Shown: positions 33,001-43,980, counted from the stretch's first letter. The stretch is DNA of 64,000 nt from Nemertoderma westbladi (GCA_032718475.1 JAUCBJ010004408.1:1-64000); one strand, 5' to 3'. Translations and numbers: made by a program. The notes: generated by a model from the letters alone, not told the origin.

Positions 33001-36000
33001 TTTCATCATATTGAATGAAAAGGGGGATTTTACCATTCCTGTGAGAATGATGATATTTAACTGTGTCAAGGCTATTTTTGTAGCCAATCCGCTTTGTACG
33101 AAGCCTGTTATTCCAATACGAGGAAAAGCAAATGTAAAACCAATTGAAGTGCTCATTAGCTTCTTAGGAGATCCATCATCTGTGATAAAAATAGAAGCTG
33201 CTAGATGCCTCCCCATAATATTAAATTATGCTGATGTGGGTGACAATTCTAGCTTTAGTGGTTATGGTAATTTAATTTCACTGTTGGTGAACGCTGCCCG
33301 TAACACTATAAATCTTACAGGTAATTTAGACTATCGTTTAAATGTTTCGTCATTTTTTGTGTACAGTTTAGTTGTTGTTGCTCCATGCCACCATCTTAAG
33401 AGGAACTGTCTAAATGAAATCAATGTTGCTGTGACTGACGCACTTATTGAAGGAGTTATTGCAAAGCGTGGAATTAAATATTTAGCTGGCTGCAATCAAT
33501 TGACTGAGTTTCGTTTTAAGTACATGCCATATATGATATATTTTTGGCTTATGAATAGCCGAACATTGAACTCTTTCCCTGTGGTGCTATATGGATATAA
33601 TGATTTTACTGAATTTTATAAGGAAATGTGGACTGAAATCTTGCCATATTTAGTTGCCCTGAAACTAGAAAAAGATATGTTCTCACTTTCACAATTTGTA
33701 GGAATTGAATTGAAACTAATGGTAGAGAAATGCTTTGCAAAGTGCCTGGTTTACATTCTTCCATACTATAGCATCAATAATATCCCAACTCAAATGAAGA
33801 AGAATGCTATGATTGCATTTGATCATCTTTGTAAAACTCTCAATGTGGACAGCATTGATAAAATTATACAGACGAATGTTCAAGATGTCGTCATTTGTCT
33901 ATTTAAGTTGTTTTCCAAAGATCAACAATTAACTACCAAGATGAGTGAACATATGTTGAGCAACTATACTGAAGCAATGATTACATCAACACTTGATTAC
34001 CTTAACACATGTTATGGGAGTACAGCACCATCATTATTTTCTGTTTTATCTACAAAATCGGCAGAATCATTGCCTCAAATTTTAAATGCCATTACAGAAG
34101 ATTTGTTACTTTCAGATAAAAGTAATGATATTATATTGATCAACCAGAGTATTGATGTATATGTGTTATCAGTTTGTTACATAAATGATAGTATTACATC
34201 AAAAATGCCTGAGAGGTTATATGTTATGCACAATGTGATATGTACATGTGTGAAGATTGGCAGGTCCAATTTATGCCGTTTAAAGGTAAATATTCCTTCT
34301 GCATTACCATCTTGTCTTGATTTAATTGAAACCTTGTTTGGGACATTGAAATGCGCTTTAAATACAAGTTCACATATAGTAATTAGGAGACATATTCAAC
34401 TCATTGTTAATTTTCTAGTTGAATGTTTGGTCTTTGAACAACTTTCAACTGCTGCCAATAATGCGTTAACTTTTTTACTAATCGATAATTTCATTTGTTT
34501 TCAAGAAGACATTGTCAAGTTGTTAATACTTCCTCATCAATCAAAATTCATGGATGTAAGAACTGTAACTAAACCCGAAAATATTATATCCTCATTAGTT
34601 TCAGAATGTCACATTTCTAAAGAAGTGCTAATTGAACTTAAAAATCAGATACAAATTGGAGCTATTGATTTGAAAGCTGTTGCTGTGCCTGATAAGTTAG
34701 CTTTAGTTAGCAAACTCATGCCAGTAATTGCGGAAGGCAGAGATGAGTTGATGTATTTGGCGGCATCTTACTGTATTGGTCATATTGGAGCAATGACATT
34801 TCCTCTATTATTTACAACAGCAAACAATAAACCTATTCTCAGTTGTGGCGATTTTACATTTGCACATGATGCTTTCAGTGCTGTCATTCAGCTCTTATTT
34901 CAATACGTAACCCACAATAGTAATGAAATTCGTGAAGCTGCCATTCTGTCATTGAAATTACTAATTAATAGCAAATATGGACAAATTAAACCAATGTTTA
35001 CATATGACTTGAATCTGGATTGTGTTCCTTATCTAACACCATTTATGAACTGTAAAGTTGAGATCCTGGAGAATTGTTTGCTAAAAAATTATATGAATGG
35101 ATCAGATGACTTTCTCCAAAATAATCAGGAATTTTGTCCTCCCGCAATAAGTTGTTATAAGAAATGGATTATTGATTTAGTATGTGTTTTCCTAAAATCC
35201 AAGCAATTGTCTTGTACATACTTTAAGCATTTACTTCCTATAACAAGTTACTGCTCTCAGTTTTCTGAGTCTATTATTATGTATGTGATTCACAGTTTCC
35301 TTGAAAAGGGAGGTATTAATGCTTGTTCGCAAATATCTAAATTATTTATGAGCTTTTTTACTAATTACAGTTCACTACATGATACAGGCTCTATTTATGA
35401 TTCTCATAATATAATAGGAGCATCTGCCATTAGAAGGAATATCTCTGCAACCAGTGTAAAGGTTTTGCTGAATGTTGTTGAGTATCTTCGCATTCAGTCA
35501 GTGTTGAGTAATCAGAAGGAAGAGTCTTTGTGGGCGCAGTACTTTTGGGGCCAAATTGATTTCCTTGTACTAGCCAGGTGCTCACAACATGTTGGTTCAC
35601 ATTTTGCTGCACTAGCTTATATTGAGACTTACATACAAGCCACAGTTGTTACAAGAAGCAACGCTGTCCAGACACTCTCTCAAGATGATGATAATAAGTC
35701 TGACTCTTTGCTTGAAAGACATAGTACAATATTTATTGACTCTTATGAAGCCATTGGTGAATATGACTCATTGCATCCTTTTATTAATCCTCTGGATACT
35801 CTGAAATGTGAAAAAAGATTATCCATTAATCACATGTGTTCCTATGTAGACTTAACCAAAAGGAACAATACTGATTTTTCTAATAAATCTAGTGTTGGTG
35901 TGGAAAAACAATATGAAACGGCATTTCGTTTAGGTCAGTGGGATTTTACCGCGGTTGAAGAAACCTGCTTAGGTGATTTATTGGATGCAGATATTCCAAA

Positions 36001-38761
36001 ATTATACCATTGCTTGTTTGCAATGTGTAAATTTATAGACAACAATGTGTCTGTTAGTGAGATTAGCAAATTGGCCTTTTCAAATTTGATCACCTGTCAC
36101 AATGACAAATTTCAATGCAGTGCCTTTGTTACTGAGTTGATGGCTTACTTTCAAATGATTTATTGTATTGAATCAACTGCATCTTTTATTTCCGACAGAA
36201 AAAACCGAAATATTGAAAACTTGCTTTCAAAATTTACCATGCCTGATGATTGTGGCAGTATCCCTTTATTTATTACAGAGAAACTCTTGGCTTTACATAT
36301 TTCTGTTATGTTTCGCTTGCTTAATTATATTGATGATTCTGTCAATCATGCTCTATTGTGCGGACAACTTAGCAAAACACTTATGCAATACATAGAAGTT
36401 TCATCTGATATGCAAACTTACAGTAGTGCACAATGGGCATTGACAAAGTTGCAAAATCTCTGTGAAAATGGGATAAACCCTTGTCTTTGGAAAGTTGAAG
36501 CTGCAAAATTGTTATGGAAGAAAGATGAAAAATCTTTGGCTCTGAAATTAGTAAAACAGATAACAGCCGAAATGGAAAGTGTAAAGATCAACAGTGATTT
36601 CTATCCTTATGTTCTTAGTCTTCAAGGTAAATGGTTATCTGAGTCACATTCTGAGAACTGTAGTATCATTCTAGAACAATATCTAGAAAAGTCTGTCAAA
36701 ATATACTGGGAAATGCAGGATACATCAGAAAATGCTTTGCTTGCATATCGAACTTTGGCTTGTTTCTCTGATGAACAATATGACCGGATATCAACCTTCA
36801 AAAAAAGTTACGTCTATGAAGAGAAAAAAAATCTGATATTGCGGTACATGCATGAACAAGAAGCTTTGCAACAACTTGAGCATCAAAGAGGTAATACCTA
36901 TATTAAATCAATTAAGCAAAACCTTGCAACTGATATTCAAGATACAAATTCACTTCAGACCCGTGAGGTACACTTCTTGGGAATTGCTTTAACCAACTAC
37001 ACACGGTGTTTGAGGTATAGTGACAAATATGATCTACATGTATTCCGACTGTGTTCATTATGGTTGGATAACTGTGATTGTGAAGAGGTAAACGAGCTCT
37101 TCGATAATTGTATCCAAGATATTGAGACTCGAAAATTTATTCCACTAATGCATCAACTTGTAGCAAGATTAGGAAAAGAATCACAAAGTTTTCAACAGGT
37201 TCTTGTTGGTCTTATAAGCCGCGCATCTATGGATCACCCTCATCACACATTCCCTATTCTATTTGCTCAGAAAAATGCGGCAGCAGATGCTAAAATGTTC
37301 CGAAATTCAAAGAAGGGTGTGTGTGACCCTGACCGGATCCATGCTGCTAACAATATACTTGAAAGTACGAAGATTAAACATGGGAATTCGCTGTTTCAGT
37401 TTGGTAAACTGTGTGATGCTTATATTCAGTTTGCTTTTCTTGATGTCTCTAAAATTAAATCGACCAAGGGTCCTATTGATGTACCTGCAGTGACACTTCT
37501 AAGGAAGCTTCGTAGCTTGGATTGTGTGCCAGTTATTACAATGGATGTGAAAGTCAACTCAAATTGTATTTACAATGATATTATTTCGATAACTGCATTT
37601 GAGGACACATTTAGTCTTTGCGGAGGTGTCAATCTTCCTAAAGTCTTGAACTGTTTAGGATCTGATGGGAAATTATACAAACAGTTAATTAAGGGAAAGG
37701 ATGACATGCGACAGGACCAGGTAATGCTACAAACTTTCTCTTTAATTAATCGTCTGCTTCGGAATGAGCGCGAGGCGAAAATACGGGGCTTAAGTTTGCG
37801 GACCTACAAGGTTGTTCCTTTATCGCAGCGTAGTGGTGTCTTGGAGTGGTGCAAGGGAACTCAGCCCATAGGAGAATACTTGGTCGGTTCTAACGAAGTT
37901 GGTGGAGTTGTTGGTGCCCACAAACGCTATATGCCATCAGACTGGACATCTATAGCAGCCCGACGATACCTGACCGCAGCCAAGAATTCGAAAGAAAAAC
38001 TTGCCGCTTATAATGAGATTTGCTCGAACTTTCAACCAGTTTTTCGTTATTTCTTCCTGGAGAAATGGCCGTGTTCCAGCGAGTGGTTCCGCCATCGACT
38101 CTCTTACGTTCGCAGCTGCGCGGCCGCGAGTATTGGCGGCTACATTCTCGGCCTGGGTGACCGCCATGTCCACAACATCCTCGTCGATTTAGACACCGCA
38201 GAGTTGGTACATATCGACCTCGGGGTCGCTTTCGAACAGGGTCGCTTGCTGCCAACGCCGGAGACCGTGCCGTTCCGACTTACTCGGGATATTGTCGATG
38301 GGATGGGGGTCACAGGTGTGGAGGGCGCCTTCCGTAAGTGCTGCGAGAATGTGCTAAGTGTGCTCCGCGCGGAACATCATTACGTTGTCACAGTGATAGA
38401 GGTGCTGCTACACGATCCTCTTTATGCATGGACGATTTCCCCAGCGAGAGCTCTCGCTATGCAACACAACAAGTCAGTTATGGATAAGTCTGGGTTGGGG
38501 GCAGATAAGTCTGGGTTGGGGGCAGATAAGTCTGGGTTGGGTGTGAGTGGCGGTTTGGATGAGTGGGACGGACGGACGAGTCAGAACGATTTGAACAAGA
38601 TGGCTGGTCGCGCTCTTCTACGAGTTAAGGAGAAACTCAGGGGCACAGAGGAGTTCGGTGGAAGTCTCGGTGTGGAAGGCCAAGTCAATTACAACATTCA
38701 GGAGGCCAGTAATCCTGTTAATTTGGCTTCACTGTTCCCTGGGTGGCAACCTTGGGTATGA
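30038..38761 (+). CDS. ATM: ATM serine/threonine kinase (PIKK family), single uninterrupted exon
   Basis: 2907 codons, collinear end to end with vertebrate ATM (3056 aa in human). ATM is the nuclear PI3K-like kinase activated at DNA double-strand breaks by MRE11-RAD50-NBS1; it phosphorylates SQ/TQ sites. The N-terminus has a TAN motif (LKSDKITERRKG, about residues 17-28), then HEAT solenoid to about 1900 and FAT to about 2400 (RASMDHPHHTFPIL near its end). The kinase domain starts near 2500: LIKGKDDMRQDQ (about 2550), catalytic loop GLGDRHVHN (2705-2713, D2708), HIDLGVAFEQG (2725-2735, D2727), TPETVPFRLTRDIVDGMG. FATC ends NLASLFPGWQPWV. All key kinase residues are present. There is no intron, stop or frameshift. 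The last kilobase is much richer in GC and CpG than the rest. Three DKSGLGA repeats sit between kinase and FATC. An intact retrocopy or lineage intron loss could explain the structure. Confidence 0.97.
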   Translation: MAHKDLQRLTSYVTQLKSDKITERRKGCENIDNFLKDSTSVILLNNSKHAWNDLCDDVCGFVVEELELPHQCENECRVSDKSPRMLSKTMWQQRKNKAVSLVISVVSLGTSSLKERISIFTLIGHITSLLNNVIICSHVYHCCSKMLINYVLGDSNYLLQFKSKMWRDLIDIYCRIYGNATDRSTCFFHVFCGLLHGIKMYANYMEFPYLQKFFTKYFHAVENDRTNFKVSELEGMLTALNIWCSMNPLEFRYALCDLTEDVLTSILRYWSNYRQESLRVQIVKICSLAVQLHHPNGVYCIDDGAWYSNKETWTTIITYLFSIIVPDISYAHLFKSDFLRNDWFEMAADVFYQMQFVGHNNQVGTFDNVMITQRFTQSQSASKRRRILSCWEVILENLSNRLNPNCIKGTLILLTTMFRRCNKCYCGTDIKHFENVIQMIHDLLVSTTQAELYPLILESLEQMVSNYIPQHLGGFNWAEILNKIWKFTLKLGGVKHCEKEACGLLGAIVSSKKLPLDIEIWKLFSPSGGWLLTSNTIRLLESLCNFCNSSAALYSFTLSSISNNMRCNIIDWLLPFKEILPGVYDPDLSKQFINPEMLPICVNILSYLTTNILPVCYSKQAPKTSRSFLEYDLDHQCLFLSLNSLLHIELKQIVLSEKPDNNLTIISNLDISIYSHMVDRLNAAIDFLTGTSGINIGVYGKSVAFLYIGIGIKCQYLHNPDATIQNNDTIVIKEKFKHQWLSCITEMKGILNIETFCSASDKSLYELQLLARHLLSFYHTMGYDCLSSVCFQMHKELVPCFLVNMFDIIIYELQLTKKGVSFVCTDRNDDWVENINLPNSNSSYNAGTSVSDSKDNELSLKHITCLGILDIMSFEILVLGNGVSDSGDIIFKKILSLLDIDKYDLSLIFHRKVVLKILFELGNCKFSLPSTVLQAIEKTLRFVATEYRKDQSVCHVILGVIHSLLNNKILEMSAHPSVRENILDLLGVFIILNEKGDFTIPVRMMIFNCVKAIFVANPLCTKPVIPIRGKANVKPIEVLISFLGDPSSVIKIEAARCLPIILNYADVGDNSSFSGYGNLISLLVNAARNTINLTGNLDYRLNVSSFFVYSLVVVAPCHHLKRNCLNEINVAVTDALIEGVIAKRGIKYLAGCNQLTEFRFKYMPYMIYFWLMNSRTLNSFPVVLYGYNDFTEFYKEMWTEILPYLVALKLEKDMFSLSQFVGIELKLMVEKCFAKCLVYILPYYSINNIPTQMKKNAMIAFDHLCKTLNVDSIDKIIQTNVQDVVICLFKLFSKDQQLTTKMSEHMLSNYTEAMITSTLDYLNTCYGSTAPSLFSVLSTKSAESLPQILNAITEDLLLSDKSNDIILINQSIDVYVLSVCYINDSITSKMPERLYVMHNVICTCVKIGRSNLCRLKVNIPSALPSCLDLIETLFGTLKCALNTSSHIVIRRHIQLIVNFLVECLVFEQLSTAANNALTFLLIDNFICFQEDIVKLLILPHQSKFMDVRTVTKPENIISSLVSECHISKEVLIELKNQIQIGAIDLKAVAVPDKLALVSKLMPVIAEGRDELMYLAASYCIGHIGAMTFPLLFTTANNKPILSCGDFTFAHDAFSAVIQLLFQYVTHNSNEIREAAILSLKLLINSKYGQIKPMFTYDLNLDCVPYLTPFMNCKVEILENCLLKNYMNGSDDFLQNNQEFCPPAISCYKKWIIDLVCVFLKSKQLSCTYFKHLLPITSYCSQFSESIIMYVIHSFLEKGGINACSQISKLFMSFFTNYSSLHDTGSIYDSHNIIGASAIRRNISATSVKVLLNVVEYLRIQSVLSNQKEESLWAQYFWGQIDFLVLARCSQHVGSHFAALAYIETYIQATVVTRSNAVQTLSQDDDNKSDSLLERHSTIFIDSYEAIGEYDSLHPFINPLDTLKCEKRLSINHMCSYVDLTKRNNTDFSNKSSVGVEKQYETAFRLGQWDFTAVEETCLGDLLDADIPKLYHCLFAMCKFIDNNVSVSEISKLAFSNLITCHNDKFQCSAFVTELMAYFQMIYCIESTASFISDRKNRNIENLLSKFTMPDDCGSIPLFITEKLLALHISVMFRLLNYIDDSVNHALLCGQLSKTLMQYIEVSSDMQTYSSAQWALTKLQNLCENGINPCLWKVEAAKLLWKKDEKSLALKLVKQITAEMESVKINSDFYPYVLSLQGKWLSESHSENCSIILEQYLEKSVKIYWEMQDTSENALLAYRTLACFSDEQYDRISTFKKSYVYEEKKNLILRYMHEQEALQQLEHQRGNTYIKSIKQNLATDIQDTNSLQTREVHFLGIALTNYTRCLRYSDKYDLHVFRLCSLWLDNCDCEEVNELFDNCIQDIETRKFIPLMHQLVARLGKESQSFQQVLVGLISRASMDHPHHTFPILFAQKNAAADAKMFRNSKKGVCDPDRIHAANNILESTKIKHGNSLFQFGKLCDAYIQFAFLDVSKIKSTKGPIDVPAVTLLRKLRSLDCVPVITMDVKVNSNCIYNDIISITAFEDTFSLCGGVNLPKVLNCLGSDGKLYKQLIKGKDDMRQDQVMLQTFSLINRLLRNEREAKIRGLSLRTYKVVPLSQRSGVLEWCKGTQPIGEYLVGSNEVGGVVGAHKRYMPSDWTSIAARRYLTAAKNSKEKLAAYNEICSNFQPVFRYFFLEKWPCSSEWFRHRLSYVRSCAAASIGGYILGLGDRHVHNILVDLDTAELVHIDLGVAFEQGRLLPTPETVPFRLTRDIVDGMGVTGVEGAFRKCCENVLSVLRAEHHYVVTVIEVLLHDPLYAWTISPARALAMQHNKSVMDKSGLGADKSGLGADKSGLGVSGGLDEWDGRTSQNDLNKMAGRALLRVKEKLRGTEEFGGSLGVEGQVNYNIQEASNPVNLASLFPGWQPWV
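38483..38545 (+). repeat. 21-bp tandem repeat inside ATM, three copies
   Basis: GATAAGTCTGGGTTGGGGGC+A at 38483, 38504 and 38525 encodes DKSGLGA three times, in the variable loop between the kinase and FATC domains where vertebrate ATM also varies in length. Confidence 0.95.
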
Positions 38762-38799
38762 ATACATCCTAATCTTAGCCTTGTTTGTATATATGCAAT

Positions 38800-38805
38800 A
38801 TTAAA
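38800..38805 (+). other. Candidate ATM polyadenylation signal ATTAAA
   Basis: ATTAAA lies 39 bases after the stop codon; a canonical AATAAA follows at 39159-39164. No genomic poly(A) tract follows either, unlike a typical processed retrocopy. Confidence 0.45.
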
Positions 38806-41635
38806 TACAGTGTTTAGTAAATTAATCGCGCTTTTTTATAATACATTGTACTAGAATGCCAAATGTTAAAAATATTAAAATTATTTTCTAAACTTAACTC
38901 AAGTTTTGTTGTTTTCATGTTTCTTTAGATATAAAACATTGTACTGATTGGAAGTTCAGATTATTTATTTTGATTAGTTTGTTATCGCTGTTTGTTTTTA
39001 TTATATTTAACTACAATAACTCAAGTTTTACTGTTTCTTTCTAGAAAGTTGCAAATATCGATATTGTTGTAAATGTCAATTATTATTTTGCAAACAAAAT
39101 TCATTAGGAACTTTATTTCCTTATCCATTTTTGTTATTGTACTGTATTGTAAATTAATAATAAATGAAGTATTGACTTTCTTGTAATATAACTCGTCGCA
39201 GAGAATTTCATAACTATTTATATCAGCGAATGATAAGGCCTACTTATTTATGATTATTTTAATATATTTAATTAATTAGTACGTACTGTACAATGTAATT
39301 AGTGTTAATTATAGTACCCGTGGCGGAAAATCCAATTTTTAGTTGAAAATTCGAAAGCCATCGTTGTTGAATGTCTATATTGTTCTTTACTTCATGGCGG
39401 AGTGAGAAACAGTGGAAAATAAAAAAAATGCCTGGGTTTGGAAACTACGGCGGAATCTAAAAAACTTAGTCAAAATTTTTACCAAAACAGATATCTTTCA
39501 GGTGTCTACAGGTTAAAAGTTACATAGGTGATAATTCATTTTTCAAAACATTCAGACCTCAAACATATTTTAGTGCTACGAAAGAGGCAACAAAATTTTA
39601 GTCAGCAAATAACAAGAGTTGAGTGATTTTATCTTAATTTATTGAACAAAAATATTCGCCATTAGGACAGGCGGCTTAAGATTCAGGCATTTTCACTGAA
39701 CATAGTAATTGGAATTTTAGAAGCGCCTGGAAAATAGAGGCAGGGGGTGAAGCGTGACAAAAATCTCATCGAGTTAATATAACGTCCCGACTTATCGCTT
39801 TATTATCTAAAATGATTATTTTTCGAGAAATTATACCAAATATATTCGGTATATTATTATTGGCTGGCCTAACATTACATTTTGTTGCCTAAACAATGAA
39901 GCCGATGACGATCGTAGGACTTGATTACTGTAAGAATTTTTGACTGACTGACTGGCTGGCTGACTGACTGATCTACAGCCAAAACTACTCTAACGATTTT
40001 GATGAAATTTTCACAGCGGCTAGATATGTACGATGAATATCGATAGAACGATGAATTATCACTGCCTGTAGAGGTTTCTTGACCTGAGACCTGGTTTCTT
40101 TTTTTTCGATATTATATTATTATTATAATAATATAATATTATGATATAGTATTTTTTTCAATATTTTTCGACCTAGTACCTCCTACCCCTATTGTATATG
40201 CGATATATTTTTAGTTTCAGAAATATTTGTTTGGGTTTCATCGATTTATTTTTTAATAAGCTAAGTGCAATAAAATTACCATTGTTTATAACACAGTGTT
40301 TTTTTACTGTAACATGACGTGCTATTATATATACTTATTGAATTACGATGTTATGCTTGGGTTGTGTAATGCTTGAGATATTATTGATAATTTTGTAAGG
40401 ATGTGCCATGACCTACTAATGTTCCATTCCATTACATTATATTCATCTGAAAAAATTGCAATATTGTTGATAAGTTGTACTAATAATAATTGTTTATTGC
40501 ATGATAAATAATATAGAACATTACTTTCACTGACCTACTTCATTTTCCTAACTTCGGGGGAGTACGTACCCCCCCACCCCCCCCCCCCCCCCCCGAACAC
40601 TTCTTTTTAAATGTCTACAGTTTCTGCTAAAATTAAAATATTTTGATTTTATACAGTATGGGCTGTTAAAGTATGGCCAAACATTTGTTTTTTATTTTCA
40701 AATTTCCAGTCGCCCTCTAGCGGCCATTGAATGAAACAAGATTTGCGGTTAAAATGTAAGTCATTCAATTTTAGGTGAATTTTCGAGTTACTGAGGTGAG
40801 CTTCACAAAGTTTATCGGATAAAAATTTTAGTTTTGCCTTTTTATGAAAAGTAATTAATATTTATTAATATTTGGTAAAATTTTAACAAATTTTTGGTTT
40901 TAATTTTAAAAATTGGCTTTAAAAACAGAAATTTAAAAATACCAAACAATAACTTTTAAAGAACAGCCGAAACCCTTTCGAATGAACCAAAAATAAAGAA
41001 AATTGGTTGAAAAATTACGGAGGAGTAGTATTTTGAAAAATGAAAAATGTCATTCCGAGATAATTGCCTTCAAAGTTTAAATCTTCCCGCCAAAAGTGGC
41101 TGTCTGTGGTCTGGTTGGTTAATCTTTTCGTGCATGATGAAAGCACATCACCGGGCTAAAACTTTCATTATGTGTGTTTTCGGGGTCGCTGATTTCATTT
41201 CCGATGTCAGTTTTAAATTTTGGTAGATAAACAGCGATAAAAAGAGAACCAAAAGAGGTTTCGCTAAGCGGTTTTCAGATTTGAAATCCTCATTAAATTG
41301 TATGTAGATTGGATGTAGAAATGCTATGTGGAGTAAATAAATATAAATATTTTTGAACTCACGATATTATCGATATTTTTCAACCTACGATATTTGTACT
41401 CACGATATTTTTCTGTTCGATATTTTTCAATATAACCCTGTATTAATACTATAGATGGTCCATTATTGACCCTATAGTTTATTGTGGGTGTTTCTTTGCA
41501 GGTTGTACAGTTAGGCCTATGTAGAGAGGCCAACGATAAACTACATTATCTGGTGATGAATTTAGATTAATGCGATTTGTCATCACCGACATATATTGGT
41601 ATCGTGACACACTGTACGTACTGTAGGCCTACTGT
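38806..41635. other. Intergenic, no gene seen
   Basis: AT-rich. 39935-39970 is a GACTGACTGGCTGGCTGACT run followed by an AAAACTACTCTAACGATTTT block, a style of dispersed repeat common in invertebrates. About 40110-40150 is an almost perfect AT palindrome. 40569-40594 is mainly poly-C. 41165-41225 carries the GTTTTCGGGGTCGCTGATTT motif also found in the P element. The minus frame 41324-41533 has no domain. Confidence 0.5.
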
Positions 41636-41639
41636 ACCT

Positions 41640-41875
41640 ACATGCGACCTTTTTTCAACGATGCTTTGGTGGAGATAGCAGCATATTTCAACCTTTTGAG
41701 GACTCCATTCGAAATCAGCTTATAGCTGCCCTTATTGGCTCCATCTGCGATGATGGGCTTAGAGATATTATTAATGTGCCAGTTCGTATTGGGGGCCTTG
41801 CTTTGGTAAATCATGTCTCGTCGGCCAGTGATCAATCAGTTCAATACATCACTTAGAATAGCTACACCTCTTAAA
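41640..41875 (+). pseudogene. Retroelement reverse-transcriptase C-terminal fragment (family D, piece 1)
   Basis: The plus strand reads IFQPFEDSIRNQLIAALIG, then DGLRDIINVPVRIGGLALVN. This resembles the LxPLExAIRxxxIPALTG...LLALPxRLGGLGIxNP block found downstream of the reverse transcriptase in a retroelement lineage common in cnidarians and other invertebrates. The frame is short and ends in unrelated DNA. I recognise the block by pattern only and cannot name the clade. A matching downstream block of the same lineage lies at 51795-52120. Confidence 0.5.
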
Positions 41876-42773
41876 ATGCGATTGTGGAGCAACAGCATGT
41901 GTTTTCCTCATCTATTAGGAAGGGTCAGGTTGAGGCAATTGCCACCGTGCGTTAACAACAGTTGTGGTATTACTGAACTCTCATTGGTAACTACCGAAGC
42001 CAGTATTCTTGAGTCTTATTGGCTGTTCTATTTTCACTGAGCATTGTTTGTATCCATATATAATCAATGTCCATCTTGACAAGATAGGCTTAACCTGATA
42101 CAATCTTCAGGTACTTTACATCAATTTTATAGCCTAGCAAGTCACGTTAGTTACAACGGCTTGCAATATTTTACCTAATCATTTGCACGTATCAACTTAT
42201 CATTTGCAATTAATAACTTATATTTGCATTTACTATTATTGCATTACTTGTTAATGAATATACTTGACCAGAGATCAAACCAACTCGATTTCCACACTGT
42301 GAGTGCATATTGCGCCCTGTCAGTAATAGATTCGGTTCATTTAATGCGAATGTGTGTGTCCATAGTACTGCAATAGTATTCCCAACTAGTAAATATCATC
42401 TACCAACTATGCAAGTGATTCGAGTAAACTGTGCGCTTATCATGCACTAAGCCAACGTAGTGTCCTACCTGTGATATATATAAGTCATACGTACATTATA
42501 CTTACTAGTCAACAACACAATATAACGGAACGGTTTACACGTAACTATCGCGCCCCTTTGAAGCAGTTTGTAAGTGCTGAGGCTTTATACTTACAGTAAC
42601 TAATTCTAGATCCCGTTAAGATATATATATATTAGATAATATATATATACCCCCACACTTTCGTGAGTGTTCCTGCTGTGTGGCAGGTATCCCAAGGCAT
42701 TGATAGCACTCATAAGAACTACATAAAGACTTGCTAGGCATCTTCAGGTTTGCCTCCCATAAACGCCTTGACA
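41876..42773. other. Intergenic, no gene seen
   Basis: AT-rich with short TA microsatellites (42618-42650). No supported frame. Confidence 0.5.
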
Positions 42774-43030
42774 TAATGAGATTGCATGAAATTTGAAACA
42801 TAGATAGTTTTACCTCCATGCTGGGTGAGCCATAATTTTTATTTTTGCTTTCATTCTTTAGCTACAAGCGTTTGAAAAAGTTGTCTCCGTCGATATTGCA
42901 CTCAGTTACGCCGCAGTTATTCTTCAAACATTTAGTGATTTGTTGGTACTAGTAGAAAGCTGACCGTGCAAGGATTCCAAATATGTAAAAAATATTTGAA
43001 TTTGGTTGGGAAATACAGTAGCTGAGATAT

Positions 43031-43236
43031 GGGCATTCGAATTTTGCATAAATACACAATGTTCTAGAGAACATTTTGTTTATCTCATAAGTAGCTTGGC
43101 AACAATGCAATGCCTACATGATAATACTAGTATATGGATATTCATACATGATCAAAATGTTCTAGAACATTGTGTATTAATTTAATAGAATAAATGGCCT
43201 GCAGTGGAAGCTAATACATGCAAAATTCGAATGCCC
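43031..43236. mobile_element. 206-bp MITE inserted in the left arm
   Basis: Perfect 19-bp inverted ends (GGGCATTCGAATTTTGCAT), extended by a second inverted block, AATACACAATGTTCTAGA. It interrupts the arm of the larger element, whose right arm lacks it. The TSD is unclear (possibly AT). Confidence 0.85.
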
Positions 43237-43980
43237 ATTAGGGTGGTGCGTTTTTTACTTTTTTTCGATTTCATTGTTCTACCGGTGCACAAAAGACGCC
43301 AAAAGGTAAAAAAATAAGGCATAAAAAATATCTTCAAATTTCGTCTATATCTTCACGGATCCCAAGAGGGTTGAAATTTTGATCCGTCGCGACGCACCAT
43401 AATGAAATTTATAACAATATAAAACATTGATGAAAGATCAATGACTCAAGAAAGAACTTCCTGTATGAATCAAATGTCATCAAATGGGTCCAAACTTAGT
43501 TAGATACCAAAATTTTGATTTTGGGACCAGTGGAAGTAGTGCCACAGGCACATGACCAGAACCTACTCTTTGGCGCAAGTAACTCTTATTCTCAATTTTG
43601 GTGATGGACAACTTTTAGTTCTCCTACGGCATTAATAGTAGGCTCATTAGAACCGCAATGACCGATTTAGTGGGGGTAGACACCATCAAAACAAGCATAG
43701 AGCGAATAGTTCTTGAGATATTACAGAATATGTTAAGTCCGGCACATGTCAACATTACCACCTTGATGATTTATAGACAAATACACAAAAATCTTACTTC
43801 TAGTTACCTTAAGGAATCAAAAATATACACATCACTGCAACAAATTGATTTAGTGTATACAGACACCTTCAAAATTAAAGATTAGTGATTAATTCACTAT
43901 AGTTTTTGTACAAAATGTGTGGGATCAGGGTCAACTCAATATCAAGTATTAATTGGTGGACATAGTCATTTTGTAAAATA

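Noticed and set aside
30038-38761. ATM copy as a dead processed pseudogene
   Set aside because: No stop or frameshift in 2907 codons, all kinase motifs intact, and no poly(A) tract after the gene. It is more likely functional, though retro-origin remains possible.
40100-40155. AT palindrome as a structured RNA
   Set aside because: Composed almost only of ATT/AAT words. Such palindromes are expected in AT-rich simple sequence.
43658-43885. Transposase of the TA-flanked element
   Set aside because: Only 75 codons, no helix-turn-helix or DDE block recognised; the element is treated as non-autonomous.
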